Assembly (NCBI GenBank): GCA_037974665.1
Contig: CM075772.1
Span: 42,746,552 to 42,810,551, forward strand
From: Ehretia macrophylla
Lineage: Eukaryota; Streptophyta; Magnoliopsida; Boraginales; Ehretiaceae
Direction: 5' to 3'
Length of the DNA: 64,000 nucleotides
In this document: positions 21,201 through 33,105 of the stretch, in pieces
Position numbering within the stretch: position 1 is the first letter of the stretch
How the letters are laid out: the number at the start of each line of letters is the position of its first letter
Position numbers and translations under genes: made by a program
Notes under the pieces: generated by a model
Told to the model about the DNA's origin: nothing
What the model saw: the letters and a program-made list of their open reading frames with translations, nothing else
Databases searched by the model: none

Positions 21201-21759
21201 AACCAACAAAGAGTTAAGATCGATATACATGAAGAGGAATTCACTACTTCTATATGAAAAACGGTGAAGGAATTAAGTGATAACATAAAATTTTACTCTC
21301 TTATTATGCTGAATATTTTTTGTACTACTAAGATGCCATATAATTAATTTATGGAGTCAAGGAGGAATGCAATATATGTATTGCTTGATCTGTCGTGATC
21401 AGTTGAGAAACAGACCAAGGTACATCACTTTCTGCTGGGTCTGTTGTCCTTTGTCCTTTCCATTTCCGTAATGGGAGTTATATTTCTTTCATTTTCACTT
21501 GTTTCCTTGATTCCATTTACTATGTATATAGCTTGACATTTAACAATATATCTTCATAAACATTTAGTCAATTCAAGACGAATAGATATCTCATTCCATT
21601 TTGAACTCATAATAGGGTTTGGTATACGTAGCACAATTTTAGACTCCTGATGCATCATAATCTTATGTTTCAATTCCCAGACCCTAGACACGTAAAGAAG
21701 ATTAAATAATTACTGGCGTCTCAACTTTAATTGTCTAAAATCATTAATTCAAGTTATTA
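18263..21759. other. Intergenic region upstream of GLK
   Basis: No gene recognised; open frames here (for example 19722-20045) lack family features. Three degenerate copies of a TATCTTTCTCTAATAAA module occur near 18707, 18790 and 19135. At 18901-19060 a T-run leads into a GC-richer segment (GACGTGGGAACCC) that looks like a minus-strand retroposon. I find no clear target duplication for it. Confidence 0.45.
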
Positions 21760-21762
21760 AAG

Positions 21763-22119
21763 CTCCGTTTGTTTGCCGTAAAATATTTTCTCGAAAAATA
21801 TTTTTCAAATTTTATGGTGTTTGGTAACACCGGAAAATTAGTTAACCATAAAATATTTTCCGATTAACAATTACGGCTGCTTTTTCTTAATTTTACGATG
21901 TTTGATAACACCGGAAAATTGGTCAATTGTAAAATATTTTCCAGTCAACAATTGCGGCTAGTACAAAATTCTTGAAAATGTTTTTCTTTCTTTTAGGAGA
22001 AGAAAATATTTTACGGAACTCACGGTACATCTAAACACTAAAAAATATTTTCCTGTATTTTATTTTTCAGAAAAAATATTTTCCCCCAAGAAGTTATTTT
22101 ACGGCAAACAAACTGAGCC
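21763..22119. mobile_element. MITE, PIF/Harbinger-like (357 bp)
   Basis: The terminal inverted repeats share TTTGTTTGCCGTAAAATA at both ends (left CTCCGTTTG, right CTCAGTTTG on the opposite strand). The element is flanked by TAA at 21760-21762 and 22120-22122. Internally an ACACCGGAAAATT module occurs twice. The TAA duplication and size suit Tourist-like elements. Confidence 0.7.
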
Positions 22120-22122
22120 TAA

Positions 22123-24882
22123 GTAAACTCACAATACACACTTATAAATCACACATTTATTACAGAGATTGATCCAAAATTTTTATTTAGTTGAGGCTAA
22201 AAACACATAAGTTAGTACTCATATATGGACAATTTTTTTCAACTAGGGTGCTAAACTGATTTTTAACACAAAAATACTTTAAAATACATGCAGATACAAG
22301 TTCAACTTATTCCTTAATAACTCTGTTGTTGCTGACCTATAAAACTTCGGCCCAAAAATCGTATGTCTCCCATCAATTTGGGACATTACATGTAATATAA
22401 TTTGCAAACACAATTTATAATTATCCGATGTATAAAAATATATATGAAAAAAGAACATGAGTTTAGAATAAGATGTTACATGCAATAAAAACATGCAAAT
22501 CCAATTGAAAGATACATGCACAACAATATAAATGGATGTGAAGGAGATGAGATCACACGATTAAGGAGAGTTGGAATATCAATGAATTTCCACTTTCATA
22601 TAATTTTCTGGTTAAATACATTATGAGATATTTTTTTCATACTTCCACACTAATTTTTAGCTATTTTTACACTTTTTAATCTACTTGAATAACACATACG
22701 AATCCCCTTCACTCCTTTTTCTAATCATCAATGGAATATCCTTTCTAATATATGTTTGTGTTGTAATTATGGAATATGCAAAATTAATTTGCATTTGAAG
22801 ATGGAATGATATATGAATTCCCATATCATTCTGATGTGATATTTTTTTACAGGACTATATATTATTGAATGCCATGCTCTGAAAAAAATAAATCGATGAC
22901 ACTAAAAATCATCAATTTTGAGAATCATAAGAATAGATCGAAAGTGACAATTTATCAGGTCTCCATCTTCCTCAGCTTATTTTGAAATTGATAAGGGTAA
23001 TGAACTTTGTAGTTTTATATATATTTTTGACCTTTCTTTAATTTATTCCTTATGTGATATGCAACTAGCCATAATTTGACGGCGTTTAATATCATTTATT
23101 GTGATAGTTGACCAAAACCGGTCTAATAAACAAGTCTATTTCTGCTGGATTAGAGAGTTCTAGTTAGGGATTCAACTATGTGGAAATACATGTGTACTAT
23201 ATAGATAAACCTAATCTAATTATACTTACCTATCATGTGAGATAATTACCCCAAATTAATATGGATAATCATAATATGAACTGATATATAATTATCTCAT
23301 AATACTGAGTCCTCATCTTATCTACTCATACACTGGCCCATGGGGATTTGATAATGGGCCGGTAGTAGCAGAGTCACAAGATTTTGAAGGTGTGTCTATA
23401 CATGTATAACCTCAACTAGAAAAAATAATTTTTTTTTTGGCCAAAAACAAAAAACTATTACATTGAACTCCTCTCGCTATATAAGTACACTTGTTAATTC
23501 TTGGGTCTTGACTCCCCCTAGGGGCGGGGCGGGGATAAGGGGAAAGGAGGTGGCGAGAGTTGGGTTGGCCTTTTAAGTGACGGAGCAAGACATAAGGATA
23601 GATCTTTTTGATTTAAACTCACCCCATTGTCATTCTTAATCAAGGTTGGAGATAGCTAGTTGGAAGAGGATATTGGATAGATTATAGTTGCATGTAGACA
23701 CGAAGTAGTACTCTCGGTCCACCATAAGACTCAAACCTCATATTTCAACTCATAAGCTAGACCAAGACAATAGGTGTCGACGGTGTTGATGTGGGTGAAA
23801 AATTAGGAAGAAAATGTGAAAGACAACTAATGGAGGGGCAATTGAAGAAATCAAAATCCTTGCAACGATTAGTCTCCATAAAGTGTAGTCTCTGGCATGT
23901 TAATTTTCTTTCTTGTTAGTGTTATGGTGTCTTCACGTGTTGTATCGAATTTATAAAGTAGTAGCTACAAGAAAGTCAAGACTGCCATGGAACTATGGGC
24001 ACATTGCCCAGTCTCACAAATCAAAATTTGAAGTTCCTAATTATTATTATTTTTTTAGTATAATAAAGGTTGAAATCACAGTTTGAATTTGAAATTAATT
24101 TTGATCACAACAGTCGTTATTTGACTATTATATTTAACTCTCGGGTGTTTAAGTTATGAATTTGATTGCAATAATTAATAAGTGAAAAATCCAAAGATTT
24201 TGTTGCTCCCATAGTTTAATTAAAATCCTTATTGCATAATCAATCTCCTAATCAGTACATAATTGCATCAAATCCACTATTCTTGGACTTCTCATTTATT
24301 GGATTAACTGGAACAAATTAAATTTGTCTGATGATATCTCTCGATTATTAGAGAAGGCGTGAACTATCAAGTTGATGTTACATTTCGCATTTTCGTAAGG
24401 AAGAGGAGTAGCATTTATGGTATTGACCATCTCTACATGAATTAATCATGTAAATTTTCATTAATCTTGTAAAGTGCAGGACTATTAGGGAATGTTTAGT
24501 TCAGTTCTTCAAAATAGCTTTATATTCACAAAATAGCAGAGAGCAAAAAAGTTGTTTGCTTAATTTTCTTTTTCAGAATAACAATTTCCGAAAATTGATG
24601 TAATTTTTTTCCCCACTAAATACGCAAGAATTTCATTTCGTTAAAAAAAAAAAAAAAAAAAAAGCAGCTGTATAAGGAACCCAAGAACAAACCAAACCAA
24701 GGCAGTGAACCTAGCCTTGTACATGGTAATCAAGCTTCCAGGCTAGACAAATGGATTTGTTAATAATGCCATCCAAATGATATTTTCTATATTTTGATAT
24801 TTTGCAATTGCAAATATTCTTCTTTTGATAAAATGGAGGTCGAACTCATAGTTCTAACTGTTAAAATATATATTTGTCCTAA
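22123..24882. other. Gene-free AT-rich DNA
   Basis: No coding, RNA or well-bounded repeat seen. A GC-rich island GGGGCGGGGCGGGG sits at about 23520-23536. A region near 23690-23770 has weak SINE-like box-A and box-B words on the minus strand. An A-run occupies 24643-24663. Confidence 0.45.
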
Positions 24883-25349
24883 ATCAGAAAATCAGAACCT
24901 TTAAACCCACCTTATAAGATCTTGGGTTACTCCACTTGGTACCAATTGGTTTTAGGATGAAAACATAGGCTTCTGCTGAGTCCTTGGTCTAATTTTATTC
25001 ATCCGCGTGTGACTCATCTCAATCAGGTCCATGTGTGTTCATTCTTTTACGTGTGTCATATTTCACATATCTTCAATCTTCCACGTGTGTTAATCTACGT
25101 ATACCATGTGTGTTCAATATTCTATGTATGAATCATCTCAAAATTATGTTCACATGTGTTCAATCTATCTTCCACGTGTATTCCACGTGTGTTCAATCTT
25201 CTACATATATTAATCTACCATATGTATTCAATCTTCCATGTGTGACCCCACTTGTTCTACATCGGAAAATCAAAAATTCTAAACCAGCTTATAAGATCTT
25301 GAGTTACTCAACTTGATATCAATTGGTTTTAAGGTAGAAGCTTAGACTT
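24883..25349. repeat. Terminal direct repeats around a CACGTG-rich array
   Basis: Two related ~90-bp segments (24883-24972 and 25261-25349) share TTATAAGATCTTG, AGTTACTC-like and CAATTGGTTTTA words in the same order. They resemble widespread plant Copia-type LTR sequence. Between them (about 25029-25245) are short repeats built on TTCAATCTTCCACGTGTG, with three CACGTG palindromes at 25082, 25173 and 25184. Which element this belongs to is not determined. Confidence 0.5.
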
Positions 25350-27091
25350 TTTTACACAAACTGTGAACCACTAATTATAATGGATCATTACTTAACTATT
25401 TCATTCAAGTCATAGGTGTTCCAATTAAAAATATTTCAAATACCTGTATTAACACTTTCAAATCTTTGCGTTGTTTTCAAAACTTATTCTTGAGAACAGT
25501 TTTTTTTTTTTTTTTTAAGTCTTTCATTTCTTTCTTAGTATTCTGAAGTACACAAGACAACTTTGACATGGTATACCCCAGCAACTACCTTGTATGAACC
25601 CAATTCTGCAATTGTAATACATGTGCGAAGGCATCATCACTTAATCAAACATCAAACATGAAACATGATGCGTGAAAATGAAAGACAAGCTGAACCCGCT
25701 ATTAAGTAGGCCCAGAATATTAAGTCAAGAATTGACATAAATGTTTGAAGTCGATGAAATATTCTTTTCCAATATATTTCTCGTCGAGTTTTTTGCTCAT
25801 TTATTTATCACTTTAAGACAATCGTGTTTAACTTGTTAAGTTAATAAATCATTTTTTTTTTTTTTGTAATTTACATATATACGTACAGTTCAAGAGAAAT
25901 AAGTGTAAAAGGTATATATGGATATATTGTTGAGAGTGAGAAAACATCACGATTTTAGACCTTGTTTCAGATTCAAATATCTCTACATGTAATCACTTTG
26001 AAGCCAAAAATACATTATAGACGATAACGAATATATTGCTGAAAAGATCACATACAACTTGCAAAAGTTATTAAGAAAATATTAAATCATTACTTCATCT
26101 AAAAGTTTACATTATCAGAAATAAATTTATTATACTTATTTATTATCTTGAACACACTCTTGCACGTATAGACGATATTTATTTTTGAATCTTGCACGTA
26201 GACAATTTAAATATTTTAAATGAATGACGATGAGACTCAAGTCTAAGACCGTTGAACTCTTATACCATATTAAATTATTACTTTATCTAAAAGTTTAAAC
26301 TATTAAAGAGTGATTAATTATATGTATTTATTGTAGTAGGAAAAGAATCTTATATACTATTCTAATTCATGCTAAAAAGACTATAATGGCGAAAGCATCA
26401 AGAGTTATATTTTATTCAATGGAAGAGCTAGGCATATTTGAAACCACAAGTTGAGGTACATTGTGTACTGCATTTCTACCCACACATAAAAGATTTTATT
26501 TATTGAGTTACTTTTGTCTGATGTTCAAACCGACATTTGGGTCATCTTAGCCAACTTTTGTTTATGAGTCGGGTTGTGCACAAATGAGACACTATATATT
26601 TTCAAGATGTTTTTGATATTGTCTACATCAATGGTTTAATATCATCTCGACCCCGATATTTCGTCTCTAACTCATGTTAGAAAATAATAAATTTACGGTT
26701 ACATGTATATATTAACAAAATAATTTGAGATTATATTTTAAAATCAATCAATGTTATTTAAAGTAATTCAGAATCTCATATGCTGGTCTTAAAAGTCATG
26801 TTGATTGCATACCAAAATCAACAGTTGAAATACGTACGAATGGATCAAATATGGATGGAAACTCTTATATAGATTGACAAAATTTCATTCCAAAATCAAT
26901 TAGTATTGGGTGGGGAAGTTCAAAACTTTTATACAGATTTGAAAGTCCTGAAATGGGACAATTGAATTTTCCAACATCACATATATTCGTACTTATGTAA
27001 TGATTAAATAATGATAATTTCAAATATTATCTTGGAAAAAAATTGTTGCAGAGGCCAATGCTAAATCGCCCCTAAGTTCATCATTTACATG
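25350..27091. other. Gene-free DNA with repeat remnants
   Basis: No coding potential recognised. Near 26083 and 26270 two related segments (ATTAAATCATTACTTCATC and a variant, followed by TAAAAGTTTA) bracket a 190-bp unit. This is again the sort of sequence found at plant retrotransposon LTR edges. Confidence 0.4.
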
Positions 27092-27415
27092 GTACCTATT
27101 CATGGGTTTTATTATGAAAGTGAAATTTTGTAAACATGTACGTTCTTCAATATACAGGTATATTTTCACATCATTTGACATGGATTCAAATAAAATTGGT
27201 TAATTAAACAATGACCCCTATGCTTTTGTAAATGAGGTCATGAAAATGTCAGCGTACCTATTCATGGGTTTTATTATGAAAGTGAAATTTTGTAAACATG
27301 TACGTTCTTCAATATACAGGTATATTTTCACATCATTTGACATGGATTCAAATAAAATTGGTTAATTAAAGAATGACGCCTATGCTTTTGTAAATGGGGT
27401 AATGAAAATGTCAGC
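27092..27415. repeat. 162-bp tandem duplication
   Basis: Copy 1 is 27092-27253 and copy 2 is 27254-27415. Both start GTACCTATTCATGGG and end AATGTCAGC, and I count four differences. Neither contains a recognisable gene part. Confidence 0.9.
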
Positions 27416-29238
27416 TTCCCCACCTGATTTGGCTTCAAATTTTGAGAGATAGTATTTATGATGTTCAATGTTAAGTCACAATTGAAGAGAGCAACTTTCA
27501 TGGGCCAAGAAAATTATCCCCAAGAAATGGTAGGGTCATTTATATATACCATATGAATCTTGGGAGACCATGAGAGTAAACATTTTTCAAACAGCAACTA
27601 CACTTAAAAGACACCTTTGTTAGTACTTGTTAGAAAAGACATAGATGTCTTTATAGCTGGTTATGATAGACAAGGATATGCTTGCAACAGTATGGGCCCT
27701 CAATATGACAATAATTGTTTTGCCGTTGATTTATATTATAGAAAAGATTCGAAATCTCTCTTTCATTTTTATGTATTTTTGTTGCCCAAAAAGCTAGCCT
27801 TGACCCCACTTACCTACTCAATAATTCAAACTAGATTGGGCGTATCTCAACTCATTTTCCCAATAGAGAGTCTAAATTTGCAAGTTTATCACTCTTTATT
27901 TTTTCTTATCAAGAATTACACCTTTCTTTGATATAAATTCACATTTAACATTGGGTATATCTCATACATTAATTGTCCTAGTATCTCAACTCATTTTTTC
28001 AATAGAGTCTAATATATAGCGAATTCAATTTGAAAGTTGATGAACATACGTACCCTTTATTTCCTTATCAATAGTTAGACCTTTTTTTGATATAGGTTAG
28101 TATTAATAATTGGGCAGACCTCATACGATAATGGTCTTATTTGTATCTCAACTCATTTTCCCAAATGACGACCCTTTATTTATGGTCAGTAATGAAAACT
28201 AGTAAAAATCATTGGGATTGCTTTGATTTTATCTGCATGGATCCGCTCTTGTAGAATCAAACTAAAGCCAATTTCCATCAAATTTGAAGTAAACATGATG
28301 CTTTGATTATTATATTGCATGGCTCTAGCTTGTGCCTTGTGTGTTTAGGGTTTCGTTTTACCTTACATAATGGCGGCATGCACTTGCTGTGTTGTTGGGT
28401 TTGAGGCGTGACAGATCCTTTGCAAGAGATAAACAAGTGAATATCATTTTTCTATCTTGCATCCATTCTTCGTTTTAGTATCTGCAAAGCAGGCTAAGAG
28501 TTGAACCATAGTAATTGTTCTTGAAATGAAGAGCTTTATACTTCTTCAAAAAGTAGGCAAACTCTACAAGAATTAATTTCCTTACTGATTGGAAAAAATG
28601 ACTTGGTTTTTATTCATGCACTTTGAAGCTTTATTAGTACTGTATCAATTTGCTACCCATGCTTCAAACAAAGAAAAATTTGCTACCCATGCAGCTGAAT
28701 TTTGAGTAAATCGTGTTAAGTGACCATCTTATTATTAAAAGGTTAAGTTGTTAAAAAATGGGCTTATTGTATTTATTTGTTATTTTTATCTTTGCTTTAA
28801 CTAATTCTAGTCTTCTTTAATTTTAACTTTTTTCTGATTCTTTTGCCATTTCTTCCCAACTTATTTTGTGTCGTCAAACATTACTATTTTCATTAATTTG
28901 GTCTGCAATTGTACAGCTAGTGTGGAAACTTTCAATGAGTTATATGGGACAAAATATTTTTGATTCTTTAAGTTTACAAATAGTCCAGTACGCTATGCAA
29001 TGAGGGAAAATGTATGGAGAGAATTGCATTCTCGAAGAAATTGTGGTTCCTATCATTTTGTTCATATGCATGATTTTCTTCTAGATCTGTGGGTACGTAC
29101 TTTTTTTTGTACTATTATGATGCATACAAGGACAGAGATAAAGTACTCAAAAAAAAAAAAAAAAAATTACAGAGAAGGAGGGTGATTTCCCCGCGTCTCT
29201 AAGTACGTACTATGTTTCAAGTTTTGTGTTGTCTCATC
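27416..29238. other. Gene-free AT-rich DNA
   Basis: An open frame at 27617-27931 shows no family motif or splice context and is not called. The sentence-like word ATCTCAACTCATTTTCCCAAT recurs at about 27847, 27973 and 28144 with its surroundings, indicating an old tandem repeat of unit ~130-170 bp. Confidence 0.45.
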
Positions 29239-29241
29239 TTA

Positions 29242-29420
29242 GACTATTCTCAATAGAGTCTCTAAAATGCAAAACTTTTCTAATTTGGATTTTTTTAGAA
29301 ACCTCAGTTTTTAAAAGCAACATTATTCATGACAAAAGTATGTGGAGACCACCACTTTTGGCTTAAAAGATATCAATATGAAGACTCAGTCTCCATTTTC
29401 TTCAAAAGAAGATGGCAACA
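29242..29420. mobile_element. Partial MITE, same family as 61068-61306
   Basis: The left end after a TTA (29239-29241) reads GACTATTCTCAAT, then AGTCTCTAAAATGCAAAAC. This matches the inverted terminus of the element at 61068-61306. The internal GGAGACCACCACTTTTGG also matches that element in the opposite orientation. The right terminus is eroded. Confidence 0.55.
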
Positions 29421-29432
29421 TGACAATTCTGC

Positions 29433-29521
29433 TTTTTTTTTTTTTTTAACTCTTACCCCCATGAGATTAGAACCCTGGTCTCTCAACTATTAGGAGTGTA
29501 ACCCATCACTAGACTACTCCT
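29433..29521 (-). mobile_element. SINE, minus strand
   Basis: On the minus strand: box-A-like TAGTCTAGTGATGGGTTAC, box-B-like GGGTTCTAATCTC, then a T-run on the plus strand (29433-29447) that is the A-tail. No clear target duplication was found. Confidence 0.6.
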
Positions 29522-29523
29522 AA

Positions 29524-30003
29524 AAATAATAACCAGAAAGAATCAGTAGAAAAACATGTACATATTCAAGTAGACTACATGAATATATTATGCAAGGTGC
29601 CATAGTCAAAATTCTAAACACAATTAGTAGTCATAGGAGGCCATTCAATCGACTTCCGTATAATCATTCTAGGGGTTATTTCATCTCATCTATCCTGCTC
29701 TAAAAGAAAAAGCAAATCCCTTGATACTTGCTCAAAAGTAAAATTACCTAAATGTTGAGACAACTTATAGTCAACAAATTAATCTATACATTTTCGATTC
29801 TAAAGAATCCCTTGATTTTAATGCAAGCACTTTTTACAGTCCTCAATGAGAGGCCGCAGGGGGGGACTGTGAAAGAGTCAGAACATTGATAAAGTTAAAG
29901 ATCACTTGAGAATTCGTTTCCACTGGCAGCAAAGCAATGTTCATATTTATAGCTCGTCGTCGTAACCCCTCCTAAAGAGCTATTAATTCAGCTTGTTTAT
30001 TGG
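29524..30003. other. Gene-free DNA between two SINEs
   Basis: No feature supported. A short GC-richer stretch AGAGGCCGCAGGGGGGGAC at about 29849-29867 stands out without an obvious source. Confidence 0.4.
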
Positions 30004-30017
30004 AAGCAATACCATGG

Positions 30018-30136
30018 TTTTTTTTTTTTGCACTTATGGGAAGGCTTAAGGCCATACAACATGTAACCAGTGAAACTCAAACTCGCAACTTTTTGCATAT
30101 ATAGTGAGTTACATACTATTGGACCAAACCCCGGCA
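30018..30136 (-). mobile_element. SINE, minus strand (about 119 bp)
   Basis: The A-tail appears as a 12-base T-run at 30018-30029. On the minus strand, box-A-like TTTGGTCCAATAGTATGTAA and box-B-like GCGAGTTTGAGTTTC follow. AAGCAATACCATGG (30004-30017) and AAGCAATATAGG (30137-30148) look like an imperfect target duplication. Confidence 0.65.
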
Positions 30137-30969
30137 AAGCAATATAGGTAAACCCAACAACCCATTGTTCATCCATGTCTTGGAAAAGTCCATTGCTGCA
30201 GCCAAACCCAAATTATACTTGACGCATCCATCAATATTGAACTTCCAGCCTTATCGGGATCTTCTCCAACCAACAATGGAAGTGAACTAATTTTTCTAAG
30301 TTCCTAGATTATTTTCTAAGAACTTGTCAACCATAGTCTTCCTAATGCATACTCATATCCGCACAATTACATAAATGAACGTAATAAGAATATTAATTTT
30401 GTGCCCCAGCATATTGGTTACTCATTCTTTTATCATGGAATCGGATGTTATAGGAGCACGTGATTCAGAAATTATACTTTGCATTATCACGTGATGATAT
30501 GGTGCAATAAACTAATAAAGTTGTATTTAAAGTTGAAATATTAGATCGTTATATAATTGCTAGAAAATTACTAGCTCAAACAATGCCTCAGTGAACCTAA
30601 TTATGAGAATTTCATGGACATGCTTAGCTTTCAAGAACTTAATAGAATCATATATTTAATCTCAAAGAAAAAGATGAAATAATAATTAGCTTCTTAAAAT
30701 GATGAAATGATCTTCTTTTTTCTCCATTATTGAGACACTTGTTTTTTTTCATAATTAATATTCTAGACTATTGATCAGTAGTGTGAAAATTAAATAACAA
30801 TATATATTACTTCACTATCATTAATTTCTCTAATAATATTATTACATTATTAACAAACCTATCTCTTACCCAACTAGCTTTTAGCAATTAATTATTGCTA
30901 GAGCAAGCAAAAGAGAGGGAAAAACTCTCATAAGTTAAATTTCTATAATTAACAATCAATTCATCAATA

Positions 30970-31191
30970 GAACCAGAAACTAGAAGAACTAGAGAGCCAG
31001 AAGGCTAGATAGTAGTATTAGTAATAAGCTAGAATAGAACTAGGGCAGAACTAGAATGCATAGTAGAACTATATAAGTAGAGTAGATGAATAGAATAGAA
31101 CTAGAAGACTAAAATGTTGTAGAATAGAACTAGAATCTAGAGTCTAGTAGAGCTAGCTAGAATAGTAGAGAATATAGAACTAGAATCTCTT
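30970..31191. repeat. Degenerate AGAACTAGAATAG minisatellite
   Basis: About 220 bp built almost entirely from the words AGAACTAGA, GAATAGA, TAGTAGA and AGCTAG in changing order. The plus strand is purine-biased. No boundaries typical of a transposon are visible. Confidence 0.75.
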
Positions 31192-31299
31192 CAAGAATTA
31201 CTGGTAGATTATTCCTCTTAACTGAATTCAAATTTTATGGGAATGAAAAAAAAAAAAAAAAAAAACCTCACCTACGAACCTTGCCTATTGAATTGTAGA

Positions 31300-31490
31300 G
31301 AAAATGGCACAAATAATCTCTGTTGTTTTTCCAAAATTTTAAATTTGTCCTTATTGATCAAAATTAATTAATTTAATCTATATTATTTTTCAAAATTTTA
31401 AATTCATCCTTATTATTCAAAAATTAGCTAATTCAAAAATTTTTAATTTAATCCCTATTATTTTCATATAAAATCTCAAATGTTCAAAAA
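31300..31490. repeat. Tandem ~75-bp modules related to foldback arms
   Basis: Three units with TCTNTTNTTTTTCAAAATTTTAAATT followed by CTTATT and AAAATTA. The layout resembles one arm of the inverted repeat in the GLK intron, but no matching opposite arm is present. Confidence 0.5.
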
Positions 31491-31976
31491 AAAATTAAAC
31501 AACACAAGATTCAAATTTCTAAACAATAATATCAAACAAATTTAAAATTTTAACAAAATTTGTGCAACTTTTCCTTAAATTAAATAAGAATGTCCCTTAG
31601 ACCCGAATTCTGGCAATCATGGGCCTTCGGATAGCTAAACAATTGGACTAAATTTGGGTAGGGGCCGCGCAAACGCAGGCCCCCACTACTATAAATTATG
31701 ATGTAAACTCAACTGCTTGGGCTGACCTTAGGCCAGAGCAGTTTTACAGTGCAATAAAAGCCACCAACGTAGGCTATAGGCCTTCTTGACCGACCATTGA
31801 GCCCGTCCAGGTAAGTATGTTGATTAATTAGCTTTCTTCTCTGTGTCACTCTTCCTCATACCACCCATCACATGGTTATTCGATGTGGGATGCACAAAAG
31901 CAAAACGCGATTGCTTTTAACGTTCCATTTGGGCCCATAAGATATAGGCACCCATTTGGGTCATTCGATGTGGGAT

Positions 31977-32094
31977 TTTTTTTTTGTTTTGCTCAATTGG
32001 AAACAGAATGCGTTAATAAAACAGAGAGTACAATCTAGCCAATTTCTAATGGGGCGAAATCTTGGGAGATAAGGGATAACAATCTTGGGGGAGG
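31977..32094 (-). mobile_element. 5'-truncated LINE-like retroposon (118 bp)
   Basis: It is flanked by a perfect 14-bp direct repeat ATTCGATGTGGGAT (31963-31976 and 32095-32108). It starts with a T-run on the plus strand, which is the A-tail of a minus-strand insert. The minus-strand text near the tail (TGTACTCTCTGTTTTATTAA) resembles 3' ends of plant L1-type LINEs. The retroposed origin is well supported; LINE rather than SINE is inferred. Confidence 0.7.
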
Positions 32095-32108
32095 ATTCGA
32101 TGTGGGAT

Positions 32109-33050
32109 GAATACATGTATAGTAGCTAGGTCTTCTTCAATTTGTTCTTGAAGAAGATTGCACCTGGGCATAAAACTATGCACCCATTGATATAGAAAAT
32201 CTTGTCGATAATAACTAAGTTTCAAATAAGAAGTGATAAATAAATGATGAAAATAAGGTGATATTTAACAACGTTTGATCTTAAAAGGTTTAGAGTTCCT
32301 CTTTTTTTTTTACATTGCTCCTTTTTTTTTTTTTTTTTTTTACAAATTACTTACATTTAATTGAGTTACCTTTTCAACGCTGTGTTTTTTTTTTATGATT
32401 ACAGACGATAAGTATTATATCCTCGAATAAGAAGTAATTATTTAATGCAAAGTATATACATGATATTCTTCAAATTTTCCATATATACATGGTTTATTCA
32501 AATTTTTACTTTATCCCGTTATAGTGTACAAGTAATTTTCTCTTCGTGAATTGTGTAATCTCAACTTCGAAAAAAGTAGCAGTATCTATGTAGCTTTTGT
32601 TTCATAGACTTTGTAATTATGGTGATTGATTACATACACTATCGTCATTCTACCATGAGTATCAATAATCGTTTTACACACCTTTAGTGATACTTTTATC
32701 TTTTGAATATTTGGCTAGATTATACAATTTTATATTAGAACCTGATAATCCTTGAAAATTAATATTTCATCAAACTTCTTCAATTTTTCTTTAATTCTCT
32801 TTTCTATTTTTAATGATTGGAACTCCCCATAAAAAAATAAATAAAAAAATTTTCGCTCATATTAAAGATGTCAAAAATCTCTAAAAGGAGACATGATCAG
32901 TATTAGATGTGACAAATTTAAAACATACGACTCAAATCAATCTTCAAGGAATGGAATTTTTCGACAAACAAAAAAAAGGAATGGATTATAAAAATTTGGT
33001 ACTAAAATTGTAGGGCTTTCCCTCTAAAGGAGCCTTTCCAGAAATTCCCG
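32109..33050. other. Gene-free DNA with scattered GATGTGGGA words
   Basis: No gene is visible. The word CGATGTGGGA, found near 31889, 31967, 32099 and 33261, suggests remnants of one older repeat family through 31.8-33.3 kb. Part of this is the duplication created by the retroposon at 31977-32094. Poly(T) tracts lie at 32305-32341. Confidence 0.4.
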
Positions 33051-33105
33051 ACGGCCTGGGCCAAACCCAAGCCGAATTCTCAACGACCTGGGCCAAACCC
33101 AAGCC
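33051..33105. repeat. 32-bp tandem repeat
   Basis: CCTGGGCCAAACCCAAGCC occurs twice, 32 bp apart (33054 and 33086). It stands in a GC-richer patch within AT-rich surroundings. Confidence 0.7.

Noticed and set aside
27617..27931. 104-codon plus-strand ORF
   Set aside because: No recognisable domain and partly overlaps an old tandem repeat.
31640..31810. GC-richer patch (GGGGCCGCGCAAACGCAGGC) as a gene fragment
   Set aside because: No open frame or domain; probably part of an old repeat but no boundaries could be read.
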